Of a stretch of DNA of 64,000 bases, positions 10,035 through 21,413 are shown one piece after another. Origin of the DNA: Parahoeflea alexandrii (GTDB taxonomy: Bacteria > Pseudomonadota > Alphaproteobacteria > Rhizobiales > Rhizobiaceae); NCBI RefSeq assembly GCF_024105735.1, contig NZ_JAAAML010000001.1:806001-870000 (forward strand), given 5' to 3'. The notes beneath the pieces were generated by a model, which searched no databases, was not told where the DNA came from, and saw only the letters and a list, made by a program, of their open reading frames with translations. Each line of letters starts with the position of its first letter. Positions within the stretch are counted from its first letter, which is position 1. A program made the position numbers and the translations under genes.

Positions 10035-11756
10035 ATGACCATCAATTTGCAGAAGCCGGACATCACCGAGCTGAAGCCCCGCATCACTGTGTTCGGGGTT
10101 GGCGGCGGTGGTGGCAATGCCGTCAACAACATGATCAATGCCGGGTTGCAGGGCGTCGACTTCGTCGTCGCCAACACCGACGCCCAGGCGCTTACGATGT
10201 CGAAAGCCGACCGGCTGGTGCAGCTGGGCGTGGCGGTCACCGAAGGTCTTGGCGCCGGCTCGCAGCCGGAAGTCGGCCGCGCGGCCGCTGAAGAGTGCAT
10301 CGACGAGATCATCGATCACCTGAACGGCACCCATATGTGCTTCGTCACCGCAGGCATGGGCGGCGGCACCGGCACCGGCGCTGCCCCGGTCGTTGCCCAG
10401 GCTGCACGCAACAAGGGCATCCTGACCGTTGGGGTGGTCACCAAGCCATTCCATTTCGAAGGTCAGCGCCGCATGCGATTGGCCGAATCGGGTATCGAGG
10501 AGCTGCAGAAATGCGTCGATACGCTGATCGTCATTCCGAACCAGAACCTGTTCCGCATCGCCAATGACAAGACCACCTTCGCCGACGCCTTCGCGATGGC
10601 CGACCAGGTGCTCTATTCGGGCGTTGCCTGCATCACCGACCTGATGGTCAAGGAAGGCCTGATCAACCTCGACTTCGCCGACGTCCGTTCGGTGATGCGC
10701 GAGATGGGCCGCGCCATGATGGGCACCGGCGAAGCTTCGGGCGAGGGCCGCGCAATGGCCGCCGCCGAAGCCGCGATCGCCAACCCGCTGCTGGATGAGA
10801 CCACGATGAAGGGCGCGCAGGGCCTCTTGATCTCGATCACTGGCGGCCGCGACATGACCCTGTTCGAGGTCGACGAAGCCGCAACCCGCATCCGCGAGGA
10901 GGTCGATGCAGACGCCAACATTATCCTTGGTGCAACCTTCGACGAAGCTCTCGAAGGCCTGATCCGGGTCTCGGTCGTTGCAACCGGCATCGACCGGGTG
11001 GAAGGTGCTGTCGAACAGCGTCCGACCATGCAGGCGTCGCGTCCGGCTGCCCGTCCGGCGGTCACCGCCCAGCAGCAGCCTGCCCGTCCGGCAGCGCCCG
11101 CATCGCAGCCTGCTGCGGCAAGCCAGGCAGACGCCGTCGCAGAAACCATCCTGTCGGCGGAAGCCGATCTGGAGCGGGAACTGGACATCGCCGGCGAGAT
11201 CGAACTTGCCGCGCAGGCCCAGGCGGCCAAGCCGGCAGCGCCGGTTGCCCAGCCCGGCTTCCAGCCGCAGAGCCGGCTTTTTGCAGGTGCAGCCGATACT
11301 GCGCAGCAGATGGCTCAGCCGCAGCCGGCGATGACCGCGCCGCAACGCCCTGCCGCGACAGCCGCCCCGGCGGCACCGCAGCCGCAGCCGGTCCCTGAAA
11401 TGCGCATGGAGCCGCAGCCGACCCGGATGCCGCGGGTTGAAGACTTCCCGCCGGTCGTCAAGGCCGAGATGGAACACCGCGCCGCTCCGCAGGGCAACGC
11501 CGACGAGCGTGGGCCGATGGGTTTGCTGAAGCGGATCTCGAGCACGCTGGGGCGCCGTGAGGACGAGGAATCCTCCCAGATGCCTGCCGCTGCCCAGGCA
11601 CCGCAAGCGCGGCGGCCGCTGTCGCCAGAAGCCAGCGTCTATGCTCCGCGCCGCGGACAGCTCGATGACCAGGGCCGGATGACACCGCAGGCCCGCTCGG
11701 CGCATGAAGACGAACAGCTCGAAATTCCCGCGTTCCTGCGCCGTCAGGCCAAGTGA
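10035..11756 (+). CDS. ftsZ: Cell division protein FtsZ
   Basis: A 573-residue tubulin-like GTPase that forms the Z ring. The GTP-binding core has [14 protein letters not shown] and the tubulin signature [13 protein letters not shown], with NQNLFRIA and the T7-loop region DFADVRSVM. After about residue 320 comes a ~230-residue linker very rich in Ala, Pro and Gln, then the conserved C-terminal peptide [12 protein letters not shown] that binds FtsA and ZipA-like partners. The long linker is typical of alphaproteobacteria. ATG 10035 follows an AAGGAAGGAA site; upstream in-frame codons fall inside ftsA. A hairpin lies just after the stop. Confidence 0.97.
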   Translation: MTINLQKPDITELKPRITVFGVGGGGGNAVNNMINAGLQGVDFVVANTDAQALTMSKADRLVQLGVAVTEGLGAGSQPEVGRAAAEECIDEIIDHLNGTHMCFVTAGMGGGTGTGAAPVVAQAARNKGILTVGVVTKPFHFEGQRRMRLAESGIEELQKCVDTLIVIPNQNLFRIANDKTTFADAFAMADQVLYSGVACITDLMVKEGLINLDFADVRSVMREMGRAMMGTGEASGEGRAMAAAEAAIANPLLDETTMKGAQGLLISITGGRDMTLFEVDEAATRIREEVDADANIILGATFDEALEGLIRVSVVATGIDRVEGAVEQRPTMQASRPAARPAVTAQQQPARPAAPASQPAAASQADAVAETILSAEADLERELDIAGEIELAAQAQAAKPAAPVAQPGFQPQSRLFAGAADTAQQMAQPQPAMTAPQRPAATAAPAAPQPQPVPEMRMEPQPTRMPRVEDFPPVVKAEMEHRAAPQGNADERGPMGLLKRISSTLGRREDEESSQMPAAAQAPQARRPLSPEASVYAPRRGQLDDQGRMTPQARSAHEDEQLEIPAFLRRQAK

Positions 11757-11785
11757 ACCGGCGACGATCTGTTACATAGCTTTGA

Positions 11786-11811
11786 GCATGGCGGCCACCG
11801 GGTCGCCATGC
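11786..11811 (+). terminator. Hairpin after ftsZ, possible terminator
   Basis: The arms GCATGGCG (11786-11793) and CGCCATGC (11804-11811) pair perfectly around a 10-base loop, 30 bases after the ftsZ stop. Only a weak T-rich stretch follows (CCATTTCTAA), so it may be a partial terminator or an RNA-processing signal. Confidence 0.45.
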
Positions 11812-11858
11812 CCATTTCTAACTGCTTGTTTAGCGTGAGGTTTTTAAATCGTCTTGGC

Positions 11859-11874
11859 GTTACGGTTTCGTAAC
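11859..11874. promoter_or_regulatory. Inverted repeat upstream of lpxC
   Basis: A perfect 6-bp dyad, GTTACG gttt CGTAAC, in the 291-base gap between ftsZ and lpxC, about 175 bases before the lpxC start. Its position suits an operator for lpxC, but no regulator is identified; this is inference from symmetry and place only. Confidence 0.35.
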
Positions 11875-12047
11875 AGATGGAAAAAAAGCGTGATTTGGAA
11901 ACTTGGGTCCATCGCCGTATCTTGCCCCGCAACAACAAGGGGCTGGGGTAGCCGACCGCACTGGGGAAGAGTGGGGCTGCTCCTGACGATTGGGGACATC
12001 ATGGTCTTTACCGGCCATGCCAGATATTGCGGGAAACGGCGAACCTT

Positions 12048-13001
12048 ATGAGTAGTGATGTAGTAGGACTGCAGACCACAATTTCGCGGTCGATTTCTCT
12101 GTCTGGCATCGGAGTCCATTCCGGTGAAAATGTCTCTATCTCCTTTCATCCCGCAGATCCCGACAACGGCATCGTCTTCAACCGTCAGCTTCCCTCCGGT
12201 GATGTGGTCAGTGTTCGTGCTGTCTCGTCGCAGGTCGGTTCCACGGATCTTTGCACACTGCTTGGCAAGGCGCCGGATCGCTCGATCGCGACCGTCGAGC
12301 ACCTGATGGCCGCGCTTTACGCGCTCGGCGTCGACAATATCAACATCGATCTTGACGGTGGCGAAGTGCCGATCATGGACGGCAGCGCCGCCGTGTTCAT
12401 CGAGGCGCTCGATACCGCCGGTCTTGTCAATCATTCGGTGAAGCGCCGCTATATCCGGGTGATCAAGCCGGTGCGGATTGAAATGGGCGGCTCCTGGGCA
12501 GAATTCAGCCAGCACAATGGCACCCGCTTCGAGATCGACATCGATTTCGAGACTCCGCTGATCGGACGCCAGTCCTGGAAAGGTGAAGTCACCGCAGACA
12601 CGTTCCGCCGCGAACTGGCCCGTGCCCGCACCTTTGGTTTCATGCGCGATGTTGAACGGCTCTGGGCTTCCGGCCATGCGCTGGGCTCGTCGCTCGACAA
12701 TTCCGTGGTGATCGGCGATGACGACAAGGTCATCAATGTCGAGGGTCTGCGTTACCGTGACGAGTTTGTTCGTCACAAGACGCTCGATGCGGTTGGCGAT
12801 CTCGCACTTGCCGGCGCACAGTTCATCGGTTGCTATCGCAGCTACCGCGGTGGCCACAAGCTCAACGCGCTTGCGCTGCGGGCGCTTCTGGCTGATCAGT
12901 CGGCCTATGAAGTGGTCGAGGCACCGGCGCGCCGCGACACGGTTCGTCATGGTGAACTGGTGGCTGTCAATGCTGCGGTCTTCGCTCCCTGGGCGCTTTA
13001 A
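12048..13001 (+). CDS. lpxC: UDP-3-O-acyl-N-acetylglucosamine deacetylase
   Basis: LpxC, 317 aa, the Zn-dependent deacetylase that makes the committed step of lipid A synthesis. It starts with the conserved QTTISRSISLSGIGVHSGE. Zn ligands are visible as His85 in TVEHLMAAL and His243 and Asp247 in RHKTLDAVGD; the general-base region GGHKLN is intact. ATG 12048 begins the conserved protein; a TTG 7 codons upstream is open but unsupported. As in other rhizobia it follows ftsZ. It stands behind its own ~290-base leader, which should hold its promoter. Confidence 0.96.
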   Translation: MSSDVVGLQTTISRSISLSGIGVHSGENVSISFHPADPDNGIVFNRQLPSGDVVSVRAVSSQVGSTDLCTLLGKAPDRSIATVEHLMAALYALGVDNINIDLDGGEVPIMDGSAAVFIEALDTAGLVNHSVKRRYIRVIKPVRIEMGGSWAEFSQHNGTRFEIDIDFETPLIGRQSWKGEVTADTFRRELARARTFGFMRDVERLWASGHALGSSLDNSVVIGDDDKVINVEGLRYRDEFVRHKTLDAVGDLALAGAQFIGCYRSYRGGHKLNALALRALLADQSAYEVVEAPARRDTVRHGELVAVNAAVFAPWAL

Positions 13002-13183
13002 CGGCTCGATCAGGTTTTCCTGTCACCATCAGGTTCTAAACTCGTGATATTGAAGAGGATCGCTGCCACAAAATTGCGGCAAAGCGTCTTCATGACGTTG
13101 CGAAGTTCGGTCATTTCCGGATAGAAACGCTGGTCTGGTTCCGCGGGGCATCTGGTTTCCGCGGCTGTTGAGAGGTTTGCAGG

Positions 13184-14050
13184 ATGAATACTTCGGTCAT
13201 GGGCGAGCGCAGACGCGTGTTTCGGGTAGCGCTCCTTGTCGCCGGACTGGCTGGCATTTCATCTTTCGTCAGCGGCTGCCAATCTGACCCGGACATCGAT
13301 ATCAGCACCTATGCGCAGTCGATCGAGCCTGCCGACGTACTTTACAATCAGGGACTTGCCAATCTCGAGGCGGGTCAGCTGACCGAGGCCGGCCGCAAGT
13401 TCGACGCCGTCGACAAACAGCATCCCTATTCGGAATTCGCCCGCAAGGCGATGGTAATGAGTGCCTTCACCAATTACCGCCAGGCGCAGTATACCGAGGC
13501 AATCAACACGGCTAACCGCTACCTCAGCCTTTACCCGAACGATGAAGATGCCGCCTATGCGCAGTACATCGTCGGGCTTGCCTACTACCGGCAGATCCCC
13601 GAAGTCACCCGCGATCAGCGCACCTCGGCGCGGGCGATCGCGGCGTTTACGGAAGTGGTCGAGCGCTATCCCGATTCGGAATATGTCGAGGACAGCCAGG
13701 CGAAGCTGCGCTACGCGCGTGACCAGCTGGCCGGCAAGGAAATGCAGGTCGGTCGCTACTACCAGGAGCGCAGGGAATATGTCGCTGCTGCCAATCGGTA
13801 TCGCCTGGTGGTCGAGCAGTTTCCCAACACCCGTCAGGTCGAAGAGGCGCTGGCGCGTCTGGTCGAGACTTATTACGCGATGGGACTGGAAAGCGAAGCA
13901 CAGACGGCGGCGGCCGTTCTCGGGCACAATTATCCCGACAGCCAGTGGTATGCGGATTCCTACAGGCTCCTGTCGACCCGAGGCCTCGAGCCACGGGAAA
14001 ACAAGGGGTCATGGATTTCACGCGCCGGGGCCGCCCTCGTCGGCTCCTGA
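13184..14050 (+). CDS. bamD: Outer membrane assembly lipoprotein BamD (ComL)
   Basis: A 288-residue lipoprotein of the BAM complex that inserts beta-barrel proteins into the outer membrane. The signal sequence ends in a lipobox (FVSGC, lipidated Cys at residue 32). Several tetratricopeptide-like repeats follow, with the family patterns [37 protein letters not shown] and [15 protein letters not shown] 13184 follows an AGGTTTGCAGG stretch. recN starts 11 bases after the stop. The order lpxC-bamD-recN-ligA is typical of the Rhizobiales. Confidence 0.95.
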   Translation: MNTSVMGERRRVFRVALLVAGLAGISSFVSGCQSDPDIDISTYAQSIEPADVLYNQGLANLEAGQLTEAGRKFDAVDKQHPYSEFARKAMVMSAFTNYRQAQYTEAINTANRYLSLYPNDEDAAYAQYIVGLAYYRQIPEVTRDQRTSARAIAAFTEVVERYPDSEYVEDSQAKLRYARDQLAGKEMQVGRYYQERREYVAAANRYRLVVEQFPNTRQVEEALARLVETYYAMGLESEAQTAAAVLGHNYPDSQWYADSYRLLSTRGLEPRENKGSWISRAGAALVGS

Positions 14051-14061
14051 AACGGACGGCG

Positions 14062-15735
14062 ATGCTTGTCCAGCTGTCGATCCGCGATATCGTTCTGATC
14101 GAGAGGCTTGATCTCGAGTTTGACGCAGGTCTTTCGGTGCTCACCGGCGAGACCGGTGCCGGTAAATCCATTTTGCTTGATTCACTTTCGCTGGCGCTTG
14201 GCGGTCGCGGCGACGGCAGCCTCGTGCGCCACGGCGCCGACAAGGGGCAGGTGACGGCGGTCTTCGACGTCGGCGCGGATCATCCCGCGCGCAAGCTCTT
14301 GCGCTCCAATGACATTGATGATGACGGCGACCTGGTGTTCCGCCGGGTGCAATCGGGCGATGGCCGTACCCGGGTGTTCATCAACGACCAGCCTGCCAGC
14401 GTGGCGTTGATGCGCGAGGCAGGATCTTTGCTGGTGGAAATCCACGGGCAGCATGATGACCGCGCACTGATCGACACCGATGCACACCGGGCCCTGCTGG
14501 ATGTCTTTGGCGTCTTGAGCGAGCGAACCGCGGACGTCGGGCGTCTGCACGAAGGCTGGCGCGAAGCCGAGCGGGCGTTGAAGGCGCACCGGGCCAAGGT
14601 CGAGGAAGCCCGGCGGGAGGCCGACTGGCTGCGGTCATCTGTCGATGAACTGGAAAAGCTTCACCCTGTCGAAGGCGAGGAGGAGGAGCTTGCGATCCGC
14701 CGGTCGCTGATGATGAAATCCGAAAAGATGGCGAGCGACATCAACGAGGCCAACGAGGTACTCAACGGCCAGGGCTCGCCGATGCCGGTGATCAGCGGAC
14801 TGGTGCGTCGGCTGGAGCGCAAGGCGCAGGAAGCGCCGGAACTGCTTAATGATACGGTCTCAGCGCTCGATGCGGCGCTCAACGCGCTGGCCGATGCGCA
14901 GACGGCGGTTGAAGCGGCCCTTCGTGCGGCTGATTTCAATCCGCGCGAGCTCGAAGAGACCGAGGAACGGCTGTTTGCGCTTCGGGGGGCGGCGCGGAAG
15001 TACAATGTGCCGGTCGAGGCACTGCCGGAACTGGCCGCGCGGATGGTTGCCGACCTCTCGGATCTCGATGCCGGAGAGGAACGGCTTGCCGCGATGGAAA
15101 CCCGGGTTCGCGAAGCAAAGGCCGCCTTCCTGCACGCGGCGGAGCAGCTCTCCGAACGCCGGCACAAGACCGGTGAGGCGCTGGCGGCCGCCGTAATGGC
15201 GGAATTGCCGGCGCTGAAGCTCGAACGGGCTGAGTTTCTCGTCGAGATCGCCAGTGACATAGCCCATGCCGGGCCGTCGGGCATCGACAGCGTCGCCTTT
15301 CACGTGCGCACCAATCCCGGCTCGCGGCCGGGACCGATCATGAAGGTGGCTTCCGGCGGCGAGCTGTCACGCTTCCTGCTGGCGCTGAAGGTGGCGCTGG
15401 CCGATCGCGGTTCGGCGCCGACGCTTGTGTTCGACGAGATCGACACCGGAGTGGGCGGTGCGGTGGCCGATGCGATCGGCAAGCGGCTGAAGCGGCTGTC
15501 GGCGGGCGTCCAGGTGCTTTCTGTCACCCATGCGCCGCAGGTCGCAGCACGCGCCGCCACGCATCTGCTGATCGCCAAGGGGCCGACCGAAGCGGGCTCG
15601 AAAACGGTGTCGACACGGGTTTCCACCATGGGCGCGGATGCGCGGCGCGAGGAAATCGCGCGGATGCTGGCCGGCGAACACGTGACGGACGAGGCGCGCG
15701 CCGCCGCTGGCCGCTTGCTTGAGGGCAATGTCTGA
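14062..15735 (+). CDS. recN: DNA repair protein RecN
   Basis: A 557-residue SMC-like ATPase that gathers broken DNA ends. Walker A is GETGAGKS near residue 30, the ABC signature is SGGELSRFLLALK and Walker B is LVFDEIDTGVGG, with two long coiled-coil arms between them (Glu/Ala/Arg-rich, about residues 160-370). ATG 14062 starts the conserved MLVQLSIRDIVLIERLDLEF; the longer frame from 13945 lies inside bamD. I saw no GTTC-N7-GTTC SOS box in the short space before it, so it is probably expressed from upstream. Confidence 0.96.
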   Translation: MLVQLSIRDIVLIERLDLEFDAGLSVLTGETGAGKSILLDSLSLALGGRGDGSLVRHGADKGQVTAVFDVGADHPARKLLRSNDIDDDGDLVFRRVQSGDGRTRVFINDQPASVALMREAGSLLVEIHGQHDDRALIDTDAHRALLDVFGVLSERTADVGRLHEGWREAERALKAHRAKVEEARREADWLRSSVDELEKLHPVEGEEEELAIRRSLMMKSEKMASDINEANEVLNGQGSPMPVISGLVRRLERKAQEAPELLNDTVSALDAALNALADAQTAVEAALRAADFNPRELEETEERLFALRGAARKYNVPVEALPELAARMVADLSDLDAGEERLAAMETRVREAKAAFLHAAEQLSERRHKTGEALAAAVMAELPALKLERAEFLVEIASDIAHAGPSGIDSVAFHVRTNPGSRPGPIMKVASGGELSRFLLALKVALADRGSAPTLVFDEIDTGVGGAVADAIGKRLKRLSAGVQVLSVTHAPQVAARAATHLLIAKGPTEAGSKTVSTRVSTMGADARREEIARMLAGEHVTDEARAAAGRLLEGNV

Positions 15736-15778
15736 CGGGTTGCTGTGCAGGTGCAATGTCCTGCGGCCTTGAGGCCTT

Positions 15779-16378
15779 CTACCAGTAGAACGACCTGGGC
15801 GCCGAGGCGCTCTTGACGCGACCCATCATCTCGATCACCTCCGACGCGGTGCCGTAGGCTTCGCCCGCCAGGGCGGATGCGCTGTCCCTGCGATCTATGC
15901 GTGAATTGGCGCTTTCGGCCATGGCTGTGAGCTGCTTTGCGGCGCTCATGAAGCTGTCCATCGTCTCGATATCGGCCGGGCTGCGGGACGGTTGAGCGGG
16001 TTGCGGGCCGTCGTCGAGATCGAGGTAGGCCTGTTGAGCCAGCGACAGTCCCTGGGCTTCAGGGCGCGGCAGGGCGGCGAGCGCTTCGAATGCGCCGGCA
16101 AAATCTTCTGCTGCAGCTTTGAGTTCCCGGGCGAACTGTGCGGACCGGCCCGCCTGGACAGCTGGCGCCATGTCGAACAGCATCAGCTTGTTCATCTGTT
16201 CGCGGAGCTGCTTGAGGCGTTCCTCGGCGAAGGCCTTGCGGCTGTGGGCCGCGGCTTCGGTGAGGTTTCCCAGCCGGTCCAGCGCGCCTGACGTGTTCTC
16301 GTCGGGCTGCTCGTATGCGGGGGCGGTGCGTTCGCTCAAGGGGGCTTTCGTGAAGGTGTGGATGGCTCCGACGAGCAT
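15779..16378 (-). CDS. Hypothetical protein (helical, Ala/Glu-rich)
   Basis: A 199-residue soluble protein of unknown role. No signal peptide or membrane helix is seen. The middle (residues 35-95) is predicted helical with charged heptads (EERLKQLREQMNKLMLF...), and a Pro/Gln-rich hinge precedes a second helical part ending in SAPRSFYW. The start ATG at 16378 follows AGGAAG. It is convergent with recN, 43 bases away, and divergent from ligA. Codon use matches its neighbours, so it is probably a real clade-specific gene. Confidence 0.7.
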   Translation of the reverse strand: MLVGAIHTFTKAPLSERTAPAYEQPDENTSGALDRLGNLTEAAAHSRKAFAEERLKQLREQMNKLMLFDMAPAVQAGRSAQFARELKAAAEDFAGAFEALAALPRPEAQGLSLAQQAYLDLDDGPQPAQPSRSPADIETMDSFMSAAKQLTAMAESANSRIDRRDSASALAGEAYGTASEVIEMMGRVKSASAPRSFYW

Positions 16379-16443
16379 TCGTCTGGTCTTCCTGATGGTC
16401 TGATCAAGTCGGTGCTTACAGTGTGAAGTCTATCAGCCAATCC

Positions 16444-16458
16444 TTAACCGCCGATTGA
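16444..16458. promoter_or_regulatory. CtrA-like half-conserved box before ligA
   Basis: The pattern TTAA-N7-TTGA lies in the gap between the divergent 15779-16378 gene and ligA. It differs by one base from the CtrA consensus TTAA-N7-TTAA. Sites like this occur by chance, so it is listed only because a related box precedes the gene at 18846 and a perfect one precedes the gene at 25527. Confidence 0.25.
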
Positions 16459-18642
<2,184 letters not shown>

Positions 18643-18770
18643 GGCGGCACTCTCCAATCGAACTCTCGGCGCTGGCCGCGGCGTGCCGGCGCTTCCTGTT
18701 CGTGGCGGGATGCCAACCCGGACGTGACAGCTGTCGCCGGAGATTGGTTCTTTAGAACTTGCAGTTCTGC

Positions 18771-18785
18771 TTAACGGCTTTTTGA
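18771..18785. promoter_or_regulatory. CtrA-like box before the PAS-GGDEF-EAL gene
   Basis: TTAA-N7-TTGA about 60 bases before the start at 18846, one mismatch from the CtrA consensus. The position fits a promoter element. Weak on its own, but the same type of box precedes another c-di-GMP gene in this window. Confidence 0.3.
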
Positions 18786-18845
18786 CACCCCTCGACCCAT
18801 GATCAAGGCTGAGGGTTGGGACAAGACCCCGGGCGGAGCTGTTTG

Positions 18846-21317
18846 ATGGACTATCCGAAAAATGCGACCGTGAAAGACCCCGACACCTGGAGGCGGGCTC
18901 TGGAAGTTGCGGGCCTGGGCGTCTGGGATTGGGATCTCAGGACAAACGTTACCCAGTATTCCGAGTCCTGGTGTCAAATGCTCGGATATCGACGCAAGGA
19001 GCTTCCAGCCAAGGAGGATCTGTTTCTTCTGCTGGTTCATCCGGAAGATCGCGCACGCGCAATCGAAAGTGGTGACCGGCATCTGGCCGGCAAGTGCGAC
19101 AGCATCGAAACCGAGCTGCGGCTTCAACACAAGAATGGCCGCTGGGTCTGGGTGCTTGACAGGGGCGCCATTGTCGAACGGGACCAGGATGGTCGTCCAA
19201 CGAGAGTGATGGGTGTTCAGACCGATATCACTCAACAGAAAGAGGCCGAGCGAGACGCGAGCCTGACGAATGAGCGTTTCAAGCTTGCCCTTGCGGCCTC
19301 AGAGACCGGCATCTGGCATTTCGACGTGGGGCGCGAGGGAAGTTTCTGGGATGCCAAGACCTGCGAGATATTCGGGCTGGAGTCCCGTTCCCGAGAGATC
19401 GACAGCCACACCTGGGAAAGTTTCCTCCACCCCGAGGACAAGCTTGACGCGGAGCGCCAGCATATGGCGGCTATCTACAAGAACGAGGTGGTGAAGATCC
19501 CCTACCGGATCGTCAGGAAGGATGGCGAAGTCCGCCATGTGGAGACACTGGCAAAGTCCCTGCAGAGCCAGGGAAGCGCCGGATATCTGGTCGGTACGAT
19601 CAGGGATGTCACCGAGGAGATCAGGGCCGCGCGCGCGCTCTACGCCGAAAAGGAGCGGTACCAGATCACCTTGGGGGCGATCAGCGATTCCGTGATCAGC
19701 ACGGATGTCTCCGGGGTGATAAATTTCGCCAATCCGTCCGCGCTGGGGATGCTGTCGGTGGACCATGACGCTCTGATAGGCTCGAACATCTTCCGACTGT
19801 TCCGGAACGATGCAGCGATACAGAGTGTCGATCTGGATTGCGGGGATGACTTCAAGAACGGCGTGACACTGGAGATCTATTCCGAGTTGTACCGGTGCAA
19901 GAGCCGTCCCATCCTCTCCGCTTCGGGTGAAAGCTGTGGCAATGTCTACACGTTCCAGAACATCTCGGAGGAAACGCGCCGGCAGCAGCAACTGGCCTAT
20001 GCGGCCCATCATGATGCGCTGTCCGGGCTGTACAACAGGATTGCCTTTGACGGCGCGCTGGAAAAGGCCATTGCGAATGTAGCGACGACGGCTTTTGCCA
20101 TCCTCTATCTGGATCTCGACCACTTCAAGGCGCTCAACGACTTTGCCGGTCATGCTGCCGGAGATGAAGCATTGAAGGCGATCGCCGCCAGCGTCGCCGA
20201 CATCCTCCCCGAAAAGGCGATCTTTGCGCGTCTGGGCGGTGATGAGTTCGCCATACTGGTCTTTGGGACCGAGCGGGAGGAGCTCAAGAGAATAGCCGGC
20301 GACACGATCGCTGCCGTGCAGGCGATTGATCTTGGCTACCGTGTCGGTGGTCCTCGCCTGGGATGCAGCATAGGCATCACCATCGTCAGCGATCCCTTCA
20401 TTTCTGCTTCAGACGCGCTGGCGCAGTCGGATGACGCCTGTTACGCCGCCAAGTCTTCGGGACGAAACCGGGTCTCGTTTTTCAGTGAAGGCAAATCCAG
20501 GGCGACTTCGGGACTTTCCGCCGCACGTGAGGTCGCTGACCTGACGGAAGCGCTTGAGGAAAACAGGTTGATCCTGTTTGGCCAGGAGATTCAGTCAATC
20601 GAGCATTCCGGGCAACAGTGCGGGCGATTGGAGATCCTGGCAAGGTTGAGGGCGCGCGATGGCCGTATTGTCGGCCCGGATGGGTTCATTCCTGCCGCTG
20701 AACGCTTCGGGATGGCTCCGGTCCTCGACAGATGGATCTTCCGGAAAGCGCTTGCGGACCACGGTCCTCTGCTCAAGAAGCTGGATCTGAAAATCGGATT
20801 CAATCTGTCGGCTCAGACCCTGAGCGACCCAAGCCTCTGGTCCTTCATTCACGATGCCGCTCGTGAATATGGGACCGAGTTGTCACAGATTGCGTTTGAA
20901 ATTACCGAAACGGCTGCTGTCACCAGTTTCGAGACCGCAAGCCGTTTTGTTCGCAGGGCGCGAGACCACGGATGCATGGTCTCGCTTGACGATTTTGGCT
21001 CGGGACTTTGCTCGTTCGACTATCTGCGCCGGTTTCCCATCAATTGCATCAAGATCGATGGCGCATTCGTTGAAAAAATTGTCGACAGCACCGTCGACAG
21101 GGCGATCATTGCCGCCGTCGTGGAGCTGGCCAGAAACCTTGGTTTTAATGTCGTGGCCGAGAAAATCGAGAATGAGGACATCATCACGCAGTTGCGCAAG
21201 CTGGGTGTGACACATGGCCAGGGCTTCCATCTGCATCGCCCGGAACCGCTGGACGACTATGTGACGCGTCGTTTGGGCTCGACGGAGCGACCGCAACAAG
21301 AAAGAAGGATCGCCTGA
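18846..21317 (+). CDS. PAS-PAS-PAS-GGDEF-EAL c-di-GMP signalling protein
   Basis: A cytoplasmic 823-residue protein with no membrane segment. Three PAS/PAC modules start near residues 20 (LGVWDWDLRTNVTQYS), 145 (TGIWHFDV) and 270 (DSVISTDVSGVINFANPSAL); each should bind a ligand or cofactor. A GGDEF domain with RLGGDEFAIL follows, without an RxxD I-site, then an EAL domain. The EAL domain is atypical: the signature reads EILARLR and the usual EGVET loop reads EKIEN, although the acidic ligands (EITET, DDFGSG), the Asn in NLSAQ and the Lys in IKIDGAF remain. ATG 18846 is chosen; TTG 18816 is an open alternative. Net activity is unclear. Confidence 0.92.
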   Translation: MDYPKNATVKDPDTWRRALEVAGLGVWDWDLRTNVTQYSESWCQMLGYRRKELPAKEDLFLLLVHPEDRARAIESGDRHLAGKCDSIETELRLQHKNGRWVWVLDRGAIVERDQDGRPTRVMGVQTDITQQKEAERDASLTNERFKLALAASETGIWHFDVGREGSFWDAKTCEIFGLESRSREIDSHTWESFLHPEDKLDAERQHMAAIYKNEVVKIPYRIVRKDGEVRHVETLAKSLQSQGSAGYLVGTIRDVTEEIRAARALYAEKERYQITLGAISDSVISTDVSGVINFANPSALGMLSVDHDALIGSNIFRLFRNDAAIQSVDLDCGDDFKNGVTLEIYSELYRCKSRPILSASGESCGNVYTFQNISEETRRQQQLAYAAHHDALSGLYNRIAFDGALEKAIANVATTAFAILYLDLDHFKALNDFAGHAAGDEALKAIAASVADILPEKAIFARLGGDEFAILVFGTEREELKRIAGDTIAAVQAIDLGYRVGGPRLGCSIGITIVSDPFISASDALAQSDDACYAAKSSGRNRVSFFSEGKSRATSGLSAAREVADLTEALEENRLILFGQEIQSIEHSGQQCGRLEILARLRARDGRIVGPDGFIPAAERFGMAPVLDRWIFRKALADHGPLLKKLDLKIGFNLSAQTLSDPSLWSFIHDAAREYGTELSQIAFEITETAAVTSFETASRFVRRARDHGCMVSLDDFGSGLCSFDYLRRFPINCIKIDGAFVEKIVDSTVDRAIIAAVVELARNLGFNVVAEKIENEDIITQLRKLGVTHGQGFHLHRPEPLDDYVTRRLGSTERPQQERRIA

Positions 21318-21413
21318 AGCCTTCGCACAGGCTTTCGGTTCAAGACGGGCGCCGACACGCGCGCACCGGCCGTTCTGTGCTGTCCGAGCCTGTTTGCCGG
21401 CCGCGGGGGTGTC

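Noticed and set aside
13950-14061. SOS (LexA) box before recN
   Set aside because: I found no GTTC-N7-GTTC in the short interval or the end of bamD; a match would need relaxed rules.
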